From contig CM061142.1 in the NCBI GenBank assembly GCA_030789695.1, forward strand, positions 43,137,375 to 43,201,374: a DNA stretch of 64,000 nt, given 5' to 3'. This document shows, one piece after another, positions 55,251 to 64,000 of this stretch. A model generated the notes under the pieces. That model was given only the letters and a program-made list of their open reading frames with translations. It made no database searches and was not told the origin of the DNA. Both the position numbers and the translations under genes were made by a program. The DNA is from Scilla litardierei. Its lineage: Eukaryota; Streptophyta; Magnoliopsida; Asparagales; Asparagaceae. How positions within the stretch are numbered: position 1 is the stretch's first letter; each line of letters opens with the position of its first letter.

Positions 55251-57334
55251 CTAAGAAGGTGGTGCTGCGCCGTCTCCGTCCTGAGGCGGAGGTGGTGGTG
55301 GTGGTGGTGCAGGCTGCTGAGCGGGTGTGGGTGTGAAAGTGGAAGCAGGCCGAGTGTGGGTGGAAGCGGGGGTGGGAACCTGCTGGGTGGGTGGGGGTAC
55401 GCGGGGGAGACGCTCCAGGACCTGGGTAAGACAGTAGTGAATCTGCGGGAGCAGGTCAAAGCGGCCAGCCATCGCAGAGACGGTGGAGGACAGGGTCCTA
55501 AGGTCGCCTCTGAGGCCACTCGCCGCCCCCTCTAGAGCACGAATGCTCTGAAGTACAGTGTCGGGGGGAGGTGGTGCAGAGGGACGCACCGGTCGGGGCT
55601 GTGCAGGGCGGGGCTGGCGTACTCGGGTCGCGTATGTGACGGGCTCAGCGGGGAAGGGAACGAAAGGCGCTGCGCTCGTAAATGTGGGCCTGGCCTCAGT
55701 GTGAGGCCGGGGCACCGGCTGGTGAGAAGTGGAGGCAGCAGCAGCGAAAGAAGAGTGCAAAAGTGGTAGCGAGGCGGCCAGAGAGGTCAGTGGCACAGAA
55801 GTGTGGACAGACGCCACGACACTCTCAGAAAATACAGCAGCAGTGGAGACAGAGGGCTCTCCGCACTCAACTACGGTCGGCGAGCGCTCGGGTGGGGCAA
55901 AAGAAACGGACTCAGCAGACAGAGGGCCAGTGGCGGGGGTGACAGGCGTGGAAGTGGCGGGGGTGGGCTCAGCTAAGGTACTTCCGACACCGACAGAGGT
56001 GGGGACAGAGGTGTCAGGAGCAGCGGAAACATCAGGTATAGGCTGAGGGGCCACGGGGTCAACAGGGGCAGCAGGCTCGGCAGGGGCGACAGGGTCTGCG
56101 GGGGCAGCGTGGGCAGCGTGGGCCTGCTCGGCCTCCTCGGCCTCGAGCACGTAAGCAGCGGGGATGAGAACATCCATCGCAGGAAGCCAGTCCACGTGGG
56201 CTGGTGCAATCTGAGTCCGAGCTGGGCTCGGAAGAATCATGTAATCGGCACCGTAAGGGCCGTGCAACCAGACCCAGTGACGCTCACCGTGCGGACGAAG
56301 CATCTTCATCCGGGCCATATCATCAATCGACAAAGAAGTGGGTCCCGGTGCTCGTCGCAGGTCGTCAGGGAAGTCCTCGCCGGTCATAAGGGCAAGCAAG
56401 GTGATCAGGCCGCCGCAGCATATCGGTGAGCGAGCGCCCACCGATACAATGATGCGGTCCAAAAACCAAGCCGCGACATCAATCACGACGGCGGGGACAA
56501 GCTCATCGACATCCCTAGATAGAGCTCTGGGACGTGTCATCGCGTAGAGCATGTAGAGCTCTGGCGTAGACATCGTGCCCGGCTCATATCTGGCCAAAAA
56601 GGTCGTCGCCATAAGGCGCTGAGCAATACGGAGGCAGGGATGGACAATGGCCGAGGCCTTGGCCCTACTAGGGTCAAAGGCAGCGTGAAGACCCATAATC
56701 CGGGCCCAGAAGGCACCGGCGTCGAAGGAAGGTGGGGGGTATGGGTGGGGCCGTAACCACGATCGGCTCCGGGGACATCGGGCCACGAGAAAAATGCTCT
56801 CATCATACCGAGAGTGACCTGGCACTCCCGGTCCATGAACCGAAACGAGCATCCCTCGTCGGTCCGGGTGATCGAACTAAGTACCTCAAGTGTCGGACGG
56901 ATAAACGTGTCCGCCGACACCTGAAAGAAATCTCGCCAGCCCACGTTGTCGTACAACGTGAGCATCCCCTCTAGTACCCCCGGGCGTCCTAGGTCGGCAA
57001 AGTGCGCAAACCTGGAGGGTACGATCGAGCGCTGGGAGATACGCTCGAAGACGGCGCGGTGTGCGTCGTCTCGGAACGTAATCCCGAGCGGCCCGACCAG
57101 TGGAGCCGGAGGCGGTGGCTGTGGAGCGGCAGGGAGTGGCTGTACGGGCTGTGCGGGCTATGTGGGCGCTGCAGGCTGTGCGGGGTGTGCGGGGCCTGCA
57201 GGCTGTGCTGGGTGGATGGGGTGTATGGTAGAAGGCGGAGGAGAGTCCTCCAACTCGTGGGAGGGGCCGGCGTCATCCGACCGCTTCCGCTTGGCGGAAG
57301 CTCTCCTCGACCGCGGCCGTGTCCGGGGCGGCAT
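55251..57334 (-). pseudogene. ATHILA-type ORF of element C, broken
   Basis: Starts at 57334 with MPPRTRPRSRRASAKRKR, an Arg/Lys-rich, nuclear-signal-like head. A proline-rich stretch contains a TAG near 57159. The conserved core follows (LYDNVGWRDFF, RPTLEVLSSIT, GCSFRFMDRECQVTL) in the frame ending at 56537. A shift in the run of six C at about 56733 moves the reading to the 533-residue frame ending at 55251 (FLARYEPGTMSTPELYMLYA, GGLITLLALM), which closes with a Pro/Ala/Thr-rich tail and a heptad-like stretch. The core resembles the ATHILA ORF family, of unknown function. One stop and one frameshift break it. Confidence 0.75.
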
Positions 57335-58058
57335 ATGGGCCCCGAGCGCGCGCCGAAAAGTGTAAAAAGTGCGGCGTATGCAAAATAAAGGAAAGAGTAT
57401 ACCCCGACACGCCGCGAGTGCTAAGCAATGGAAGCGTGCGAAGACAGCGCCTCCGCGAAGCCCAAATCAGTCCGTAGAAGCTCCCCTGGGCTCCCCTAAG
57501 CTTGAAGGACATGAGAGCGCTCCGGATCTTCACCGTCTTGGAGGGCGGATAGAACTTGTCAATGAATGCACTCGTCAACTCGTCCCAAGAGGTGAAGACT
57601 CCCTCAGCCTGCGTCCTCAACCAATAGAGTGCCTTGTCCTTTAGCGTGAAGGGGAAGAGACGCAGTCTGATGGCATCGATGGAGACCCCCGGCATTTGGA
57701 ATGTGGCGCACTTCGACAAGAATAATTGGATGTGGTAGTGAGGATTTTCATGGGCATTCCCATGAAACGGATCCTGCTGCATCAGAACCACTAGTCCAGT
57801 CTTTAGCTCGAAGTTCTTGTCAGCCGCCAACTCCGGCATGGCAATGGATGAGGTCGTAGAAGAGGTCTTAGGCCGAAGCCTATCTCGAATAGAAATTATC
57901 CTCGCCATCCTTGCCGCTAATTGGTCCGCAGTTTCCGGGTTGGTCATAAACCTCCCTTCCGGATTTTGTCTCCTTTCCGCTCTAAGTCTCCGCGCGGTAC
58001 GTTCGATCTCGGGATCAAATAATATAGCTTCAGGGTACGCCGTAGATCTCGTGTACAT
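57273..58058 (-). pseudogene. Athila-like gag fragment of element C
   Basis: The N-terminal half contains the retrotransposon Gag core (FPFTLKDKALYWL, SWDELTSAFIDKFYP), the capsid domain of Ty3-type elements. After SALMSFKLRG the similarity ends and an unrelated tail runs to 57273, overlapping the start of the ATHILA-type ORF by about 60 bp. No zinc knuckle remains. A deletion has therefore joined the middle of gag to the region of the next ORF. Confidence 0.8.
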
Positions 58059-58187
58059 GCACAGGGAAAACAGAGTTTCAAAGAAATGATTAGTACCGTG
58101 GAAGGGTTAGGTAAAAATAAAGAAATGGAAATAATAATAATAATAAAAAGAGAAATAGCTAGGGTGGTAAGATCAAACGCAATCGCC

Positions 58188-58205
58188 TCCCCGGCAACGG
58201 CGCCA
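58188..58205 (-). promoter_or_regulatory. Primer-binding site of element C (tRNA-Asp type)
   Basis: TGGCGCCGTTGCCGGGGA on the minus strand, six bases from the LTR end, complementary to the 3′ end of tRNA-Asp over 18 bases. Confidence 0.9.
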
Positions 58206-58211
58206 AAAACT

Positions 58212-60030
58212 TGATCGCTCAGGGATGTAACCCCAAAGAACGGTTGTAGTTTTACCGCAAGTGCACGGTGTAGCAGCGAGCGGGTTATCGAACACAGTGA
58301 GGACGAATGACCGTGCTTGTTCCAATCAACCTGGCTATTTAAGAAGAGAGAAATTTGCCTTTGGCGATCCTGTCACAATCGTCAGACAAAGTACGGAAAT
58401 ATCAAATCAAATAAAGAACGTCTAGGGAATGGGGAATTCCCGCTACTCACCGCCTTTCGTAAATGTGGTTCATCGGTATCAAAATTACTAGAATAAGATT
58501 TTGGATGAACTAGTTGCAACTGAATGTAGAACCAAGCTCACGCTCTCGCGCTGTTGCCGACCTATAGCTATCCTAGGTTCGGGCCCAATCTCTTGCAAAC
58601 CCTAGCCTAGGGAAGCTAGCATTAGGGTCAACATCATCGTTCAATCGCGCACCGAGCCCAATCTCTTGCAAACTCGGCCCGCGACCTAGTTTGGGATAGT
58701 TCCTACCCATCCAATCTCTTGCAAACGGGTATCGGCACGGAATTGGAACCAGAAACCCTAGTATCGGTCCAATCTCTTGCAAACCGACACTACGGAAATT
58801 CGATTCCAACCCAATTCGGATTTCTAGGGTTTCCTATCGAATTGGAATCCAATCTCTTGCAAATCCCAATCGATGTGAATTCCTAGCCATCCGTAGTAAA
58901 TTGATCCCAATCTAATCCCTAATATCAATTCTAGCAAAATTCCTACCAATTCATCACAATTATGAAATAGGGCTTGTAGGGTTCATCCCCACGCCCCAAG
59001 ACGTGGCGACTACTCACAATTCATAGCAAGATCACAAAAATAATCAATGAAATAAGCAATAGAATTCATCACAATATTGAGATATGCAATAAAAATAGAA
59101 TTTTTAGAGAAGAGAAAACTCAAACCAATGGAGTTCTTCAAATAATTCTTCAAAAATCAACTTTTGTCTCCTCTCCAATCTCAAGAATAAAGCTAAAAAG
59201 TTAATCTAAAAGGCTACAAAAAATCTAAGAGAAAGGCTCTCCAAACTAGGGTAAAGACAGGGGTTAAATACCCCCCAAAATCGTCCAAAAACTGTGACCA
59301 AAATACACCTGCGCAGCCTGTTTTCCGCAATTTTCGCTACAGGCAGCGCGTCGCACTCGGCCGAGTGACAAAAGTCGCTCGGCCGAGTGAGAAACCCTGT
59401 AATTTTCCAGTAAGTCTTGATCTTCAGGGGTCTTCACTTCGGTGGCGGCTCGGCCGAGTGAGTTGTCGTCACTCGGCCGATGGCTTCATGGTACTCGGGC
59501 GGTCGGGATTATCCACTCGGCCGAGTGGGTCTTCTGAAGCTCAGGCAGCCGAAAAACAGTAACATGGCGATTTTTGAATGGCTTCGTCTGGGCGCCACTC
59601 GGGCGGACGGGGTCTCGTCACTCGGCCGATGTGGTCTCCGTCGCTCGGCCGAGTGCACGTATGAATCGTGTCTGATCTGGTCGGCCGAGCGGTGTCTCGC
59701 TGGTCGGCCGAGTGGCTCCTCCACTCGGCCGAGTGGGACACAAAACATGCCCAAACGGCTTGTTTTGGCCTCCTCGTCGCTCCTGCGACGTCCGTTCTTC
59801 TTCCGCTCCTCTCCAACAGCAAAATACCCCTCAGTGAGGTCGTTGGTGACCGTCTGGAGTAAGTGCATCTCAAGATCACTCCAAATCGCGCCAAATCACC
59901 TGAAATGCGACAAAAACAACAAATCGTGAAAAGCATTGCAATATCGTCCATATATCGTGAAAAACATGATTTGGGCGATCTAAATGGCATGCAAACATGC
60001 GGGAAAAAGGTGTAAAATAAGGAGTGATCA
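58212..60030 (-). repeat. 5′ LTR of element C, complete
   Basis: 1819 bp, TGATCGCTC to GGAGTGATCA. It carries the array at 59354-59735, a minus-strand TATTTAA at 59264-59270 and CCAATCTCTTGCAAA repeats at about 58587-58870. Confidence 0.93.
59354..59735. repeat. Dyad array CACTCGGCCGAGTG, right LTR of element C
   Basis: Same sites as 52618-52999, with more of them perfect. The nearest site lies 84 bp from the TATA-like box. Confidence 0.9.
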
Positions 60031-60318
60031 CCTCTCCTTGAAAGACCACGAACACGAACTCTTCTTTCCATTTGGAATTAGAAGTCAGGAGGTTGTCAAA
60101 CAATTTCCTGCCTCGACGAGCTGTAATCATACACCAGCATAGAGTCTTGAGAGAAGGAATCGAGAAGAAATAATTGAATAGTCTTAGTGATGGTTCAATC
60201 CCTTTCATCATGCATAGATCTATAAAGCCCATCAATGCACATATGGCATTCAACATATACTAACAAAGAGAAATGTTCGGGTTGCACAAGAAGTAGCGCA
60301 TGAAGGGGTGCATAAGGA
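60031..60318. repeat. 288-bp target duplication, right copy
   Basis: Adjoins the intact LTR end of element C (GGAGTGATCA|CCTCTCC). See 51577-51864. Confidence 0.93.
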
Positions 60319-60574
60319 ATCGAAGACCTCGTTGGAAGGCCTTGACATAAACCCCGACTTCCCGAACACTAGGACGATGGACCCTCTCATTCCTCCCCGG
60401 CATCCGGATTTGATAGTCGAGGCGGACGTAGTTTCTCTGAAACTCAGGGATCTGATCGGCTCCAACTTTGGACCTCAGATTTGCGATCAGACCAGGCTCC
60501 ATAGCCCCCTCCTTGTTCTTCCGCATGACAATAACCAGACTTTTCTCGGAAACGGAAATGAATGATGAAGCCAT
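60031..60574 (-). pseudogene. Antisense-type ORF of element D, N-terminal part
   Basis: From an ATG at 60574 the frame shows VHRPSVREVGVYVKAFQRGLRF and HPFMRYFLCNPN, the N-terminal part of the same Transposase_28-like protein, then a TAG near 60258 where the sense resumes at once in the same frame (YMLNAICALMGF). The first 288 bases of this interval are the right copy of the duplication. The gene was cut by element C. Confidence 0.6.
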
Positions 60575-61600
60575 TTTTCAGAAGGGAATAGCAAAATCGA
60601 GAAAGACGAAGACAGTATCTTCAAATTCCTGGAACAGCCTTATATCGACAAAATAACGACCGCATGATAAGACACGCGTTGAAGATCCACGGATCTATGC
60701 ATCTTAGGTTTCGAACCGGTGGCTCATCCGAATCGATGAGGCAGACTTTTTGGTACCTAGAACTTGAGTGCTAATTCCTCGACTGGCGTGCCCTATTAAT
60801 GCGATGTAATATCGCTTGACTTCAACAGGCAGACCCTATGAAATCATGCGATGGGGGCCATTTTTGAATCATTGGGTCGGCACTTCAGCCGACTCGACTA
60901 ACGAGTAACTAATGCACATAGAGCCCACAAGAGAAACCCAATATCGACTCGGTCAAAGCCCACCAGCCAGTCGCCCGTTGCACTCCCATCACTCAAAAGT
61001 GGGTTTGAAGGCAGCCTAATAAATAGCGAGAACGTGGGCAACGTTTACTCCTTTTAAAGGGGGAGATCATGGCACCATAATGGATCACCGTTATCCCCCA
61101 ACGTCACTGAAGGGGCCCAGGAGGCCTATAAATACCAAAAGGGTTCCAATTCCCAAGGTACGAGATCTAATACATAGACTCTATTCTTTGAGCATATATT
61201 TCTTCCAGTAAAGAGCTTGCGACGTCAGATCTGAGACGAACCTCCGTGGGTCGATCTCAGCTGCTCCAAGCTCCCTCTCTTCCTTAAGCTTCCATTCTAA
61301 CTTAAAGCATCGGACGAGATTTGGGTCGAAACCCAGATTCGTACCCCCTGACATTTTCTTGTGGTGCAGATTGCCGAGTCTCGATCCTCTATAAGGGTCG
61401 TATTAGAGCCTCCATACCTCGATTCGTCGACATACGGGCCACTCGAAGGTCGATCGATCATCGTAAGCCATCCATCATCCATCAACCGACCCTAGTTCTT
61501 CCAACCTAGGATCCCAATCAACTCGCTGACGAGGCTCCGACTCAACACGAAGGGTCCACGTCAGCAAGACAATTGTTTCGGTCATTTTGGCCTTAACAGA
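60575..61600 (+). repeat. Probable 3′ LTR region of element D, edges uncertain
   Basis: Downstream of the antisense-type ORF. A purine tract GATGGGGGCC (about 60850) could prime the LTR. TATAAATA at about 61128 is followed by a typical promoter-proximal stretch. CCTTAACA near 61595 could be the LTR end (TG...CA). The order antisense ORF then LTR fits a plus-strand Tat-type element. No second copy is in the window to confirm the edges. Confidence 0.4.
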
Positions 61601-62872
61601 TAGCATAATATGATCATGTTACTGCTAAATTAGGAATCAGGCTATTAGAGTCTCACATAGATGATGACCTCTCATGAAAAGCAAATGAAATAACTTTATG
61701 TATATAAGATACACATAGGATCGATCATAAGAGTTGTGATCAACATTGCGACGATATGACGCATCACAAAAAATTACAAATGCATGATAGAAATGATCAT
61801 AAAGAGTTACGAACATTTCAACTCAAGGAGAAAGGCTAAACTGTTTGGGAATTAGTTAGTCGACTAATGTAGTATCATCAGTCGACTAAAACATTGATTA
61901 GCTGACTACTTATTTTGGCTAGTCGACTAACCAGTGCAAGATGCATAGGCGGCTTCCTATCGACAGCTAGTCGACTAACAGCTGGTTGAACATATTAGAG
62001 TTTATGAATTTGTAAGGAATTTGATCCAAACATTGGATCTAATCCGAACCAAATTTCTAGAGTTTGACTCCAACAAACCTACCTTGTTTTATGGTAAGAT
62101 CTGGAATCAAATCTATAGTATTTATTAGATTAGGACACCCAATGAACAAGCAATCTTATTGAAAGTGCATTTATGGATAGAGTTGTGATCCAACTCAAAT
62201 TCTGAATATGACGTAGGTTTGGATGATCCATAACACTATGTAAAGGGATCTTCTCCTCCCCGCTTAATGAACAACGAAATAAACACCAAGAGACCCCAAT
62301 CTTAGAGATCGAAGATCAAGCATCCTAGACCTTTTGTTCGGATATATTCAAACCTCTACGAGGAAGAATCTCTCACACCAAAATAACATTTTCCTTCTCA
62401 TCCTCTCAAAGCCCCTTGCAAAGTTTGGTTTTGGGGCCGGTTCAAGTTTGAACAGAGCATGTGGATCGCGAATGAGGTGTCCTTGATATGGTTCATCTAA
62501 AGCACAGTGGTGAAGAGCAATGTTATGTCTTTATCAAAAGAGATGTTGGATTCGCATGTATCGCTTTAGTATACTTATGCAAATGTATGGTTTTTATCTT
62601 CTGTATTAATTCAAAGTCTTTGTAGCATGATATTGGCTTGGTGTATGCTACAATATAAAATTTTTGATTTTTCAAGCATTCTGTTGTTTTCTGACGTGTT
62701 CAAAATATCTAGCATGTTTCATTACATTATGCACTTTGTCCATTTATTGATTATGTGTCGGAGGTTTATAGGTTGATAACCATCCCAATCTCCATCCTAA
62801 TCTACATTAACCTTTCGTTTCATATGCACAATGTCTTAAGATAGAAGTATGTCGATTCATATACTAGATCTC
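61601..62872. other. LTR-like, non-coding sequence with a TTAGTCGACTAA cluster
   Basis: No coding frame was recognised. A dyad cluster lies at 61856-61980: a perfect TTAGTCGACTAA at 61856, then sites near 61880, 61899, 61919 and 61968. A TATA-like TATGTAAAGG with a CT-rich leader follows at about 62230, suggesting a plus-strand LTR promoter. Neither LTR end nor a second copy was identified. Confidence 0.4.
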
Positions 62873-63182
62873 TGTAATTCCCCGCTCCCCAGGATATACA
62901 AGAAGTACGAATCCATCCCAAGCATTCTCAAAGTTGCGAGTGTTACAAAGAACGAAAAAGAATGAGAGAGTATATGAAGAATATGCAGGTCACTGCGCAC
63001 ATGATGGGAAGTACAAATAATGTTCCAACACAAAAAACAATAGACAATAATGTAAACGTCCACTATTCTTTCATTATTATACAAAGTACATTTATATACA
63101 TCATCTCAAAACCCAAATACAAAAGTGGAAAACAGAAAAGAATCCCAGAAAACACACAAAGGACAAAGATGTTCACACACTA
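62873..63182 (+). repeat. Start of a Tekay/Del-like LTR
   Basis: Opens TGTAATTCCCCGCTCCCC, close to the 5′ ends of the other LTRs of this type. It is cut at 63183 by another LTR start. The call rests on the terminal motif only. Confidence 0.45.
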
Positions 63183-63788
63183 TGTTGGGATATTGAAACC
63201 CACCCCAGTGGATTTTGATGATGTGCACAAAGTGATATATGGACTAATAATTTCATTCCAAGTGTATGTAGATTATTTTATAGCCTTAAAGTCATTATGG
63301 AGCAAATTGAAAGACATCGAGCCACAACAATCAAAGAAGCCACAGATTGAAGTATATGAAGGCTTGGGAAGAGCAAGAGAAGTTGGCTCGAGGTCACAAA
63401 TGAATCCGAAGAGCAAAAGATGTGTTTGTGTAAGTAATTGCGTAGAAATGTAAATGCCATGATATATCTCACACACATGAAAATTAATTAAAAAATTATT
63501 TAAAGTATATTACTTAGTATATTTTCATAATATAATTATTATGAATGAGTTTTGAAGTATTTTTGAGTAAATATACTAAGGTATCCCAAAATAGCCGACT
63601 ATTTTGGACTAATAACCGACTATTTCCGACAGAGATTTCTTCAAAACTCTCTGTCAAAATAATAGCCGAATCTTTGATAAAATAGCAGACTATCTGGAGC
63701 TGATAGCCGGCTATCTAGGAAGATAGCCAACTATTTGGGTCAACTCAGGCCAGATTTGGAAATCTGCCTTGATTTTTGCTAGTCGTTA
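63183..63788 (+). repeat. Sirevirus-like LTR start with a dyad cluster
   Basis: Opens TGTTGGGATATTGAAACCC followed by TTTTGATGATG, the usual Sirevirus LTR opening. Six dyads lie at 63590-63737: ATAGCCGACTAT, AATAACCGACTATT, ATAGCAGACTAT, a perfect ATAGCCGGCTAT near 63704 and two others. It is cut at 63789. A 163-residue open frame running into it from 62962 has no recognisable domain and is not called. Confidence 0.5.
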
Positions 63789-64000
63789 TGTAACATCCCG
63801 TTTCCGTATATACAAGTATAATGTATGTATTTTTTGATATATTTGTACGTATGAGAATTTTGGATATTTTCATGAATTTTTCATAATTTTCTAATAAGTA
63901 AATTATTTTTAAAATAATTTTAGAACATCATTTGAATTATATAAATGAATTATTTGGATGAAATACTGTGTATTAGGATGGTATGGACTATTAATTCATG
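63789..64000 (+). repeat. Start of a further Tekay/Del-like LTR, cut by the window edge
   Basis: Opens TGTAACATCCCGTTTCCG directly after the dyad cluster and continues AT-rich to the end. This would be an insertion into the Sirevirus-like LTR. Confidence 0.5.

Larger units (their letters stand above)
51865..60030 (-). mobile_element. Element C: Athila-like element without pol, one LTR truncated
   Basis: The right LTR (58212-60030) is complete, with TGATC/GATCA ends. The left LTR (51865-53294) lacks 389 bp of its outer end. The tRNA-Asp primer site (58188-58205) sets the minus orientation. The interior has a decayed gag (57273-58058), an ATHILA-type ORF (55251-57334) and a 2-kb tail with polypurine-like blocks. 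There is no RT or integrase. The LTRs differ at roughly one site in a hundred by eye. Confidence 0.88.

Noticed and set aside
62962..63453. 163-codon plus-strand frame
   Set aside because: It crosses the inferred LTR start at 63183, is Lys/Tyr-rich from AT-rich DNA and has no recognisable domain.

Overview
The window looks like a stretch of a large, repeat-rich flowering-plant nuclear genome. No host gene, rRNA or tRNA gene was recognised, and nearly every base can be assigned to a retroelement. The evidence is families typical of plants: Tekay/Del-like Ty3 LTRs (ends of the TGTAACGACCCG / GGGTGTGACA type), Athila-like elements primed by tRNA-Asp, Sirevirus-type and other Ty1/copia elements primed by initiator tRNA-Met, and a plant L1-type LINE with DUF4283 and zf-RVT domains. 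I cannot name the species.

Layout, outer to inner. Two diverged minus-strand Tekay-like LTRs (184-3517 and 43876-49917) may be the ends of one old, largely non-coding element. Its apparent interior (3518-43875) holds a solo LTR (4769-7229, TSD ACTAA) and a LINE (7861-8420, 19152-23761, 42730-43197) set between AT-dinucleotide tracts. The LINE is split twice. Element B (8421-19146, TSD CAAAC) is a minus-strand Athila-like non-autonomous element sitting in ORF1; one of its LTRs carries a further solo LTR (15553-18844, TSD GGGTC). A Sirevirus array (23762-42724, TSD ATTAG) sits in ORF2. It is LTR-gag-LTR-gag-LTR with a shared middle LTR, and its second interior holds a young, apparently intact copia element (30788-38792, TSD TAAAC) with a 1361-residue gag-pol. 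The right-hand Tekay-like LTR carries its own solo LTR (45068-47898, TSD GTTGT).

From 49918 onward lie the remains of element D, whose recognisable gene is a minus-strand ORF like the antisense ORFs of Tat-type elements. It is split by element C (51865-60030), an Athila-like element with gag and an ATHILA-type ORF but no pol. Element C is flanked by a 288-bp duplication of target DNA instead of a 5-bp TSD. The last 2.4 kb is a stack of LTR pieces, three of them starting at 62873, 63183 and 63789.

The most striking pattern cuts across families. Four unrelated LTR families each carry a cluster of a private short dyad motif (ACCGACTAG/CTAGTCGGT, CACCCGATCGGGTG, CAGTCGACTG, CACTCGGCCGAGTG) about 40-90 bp upstream of a TATA box. 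Two more clusters (TTAGTCGACTAA and ATAGCCGGCTAT types) lie in LTR-like sequence near the right end. A second cross-family signal is a hairpin in the transcribed part of the Tekay-like LTRs whose loop is conserved while its stem changes in compensating pairs.
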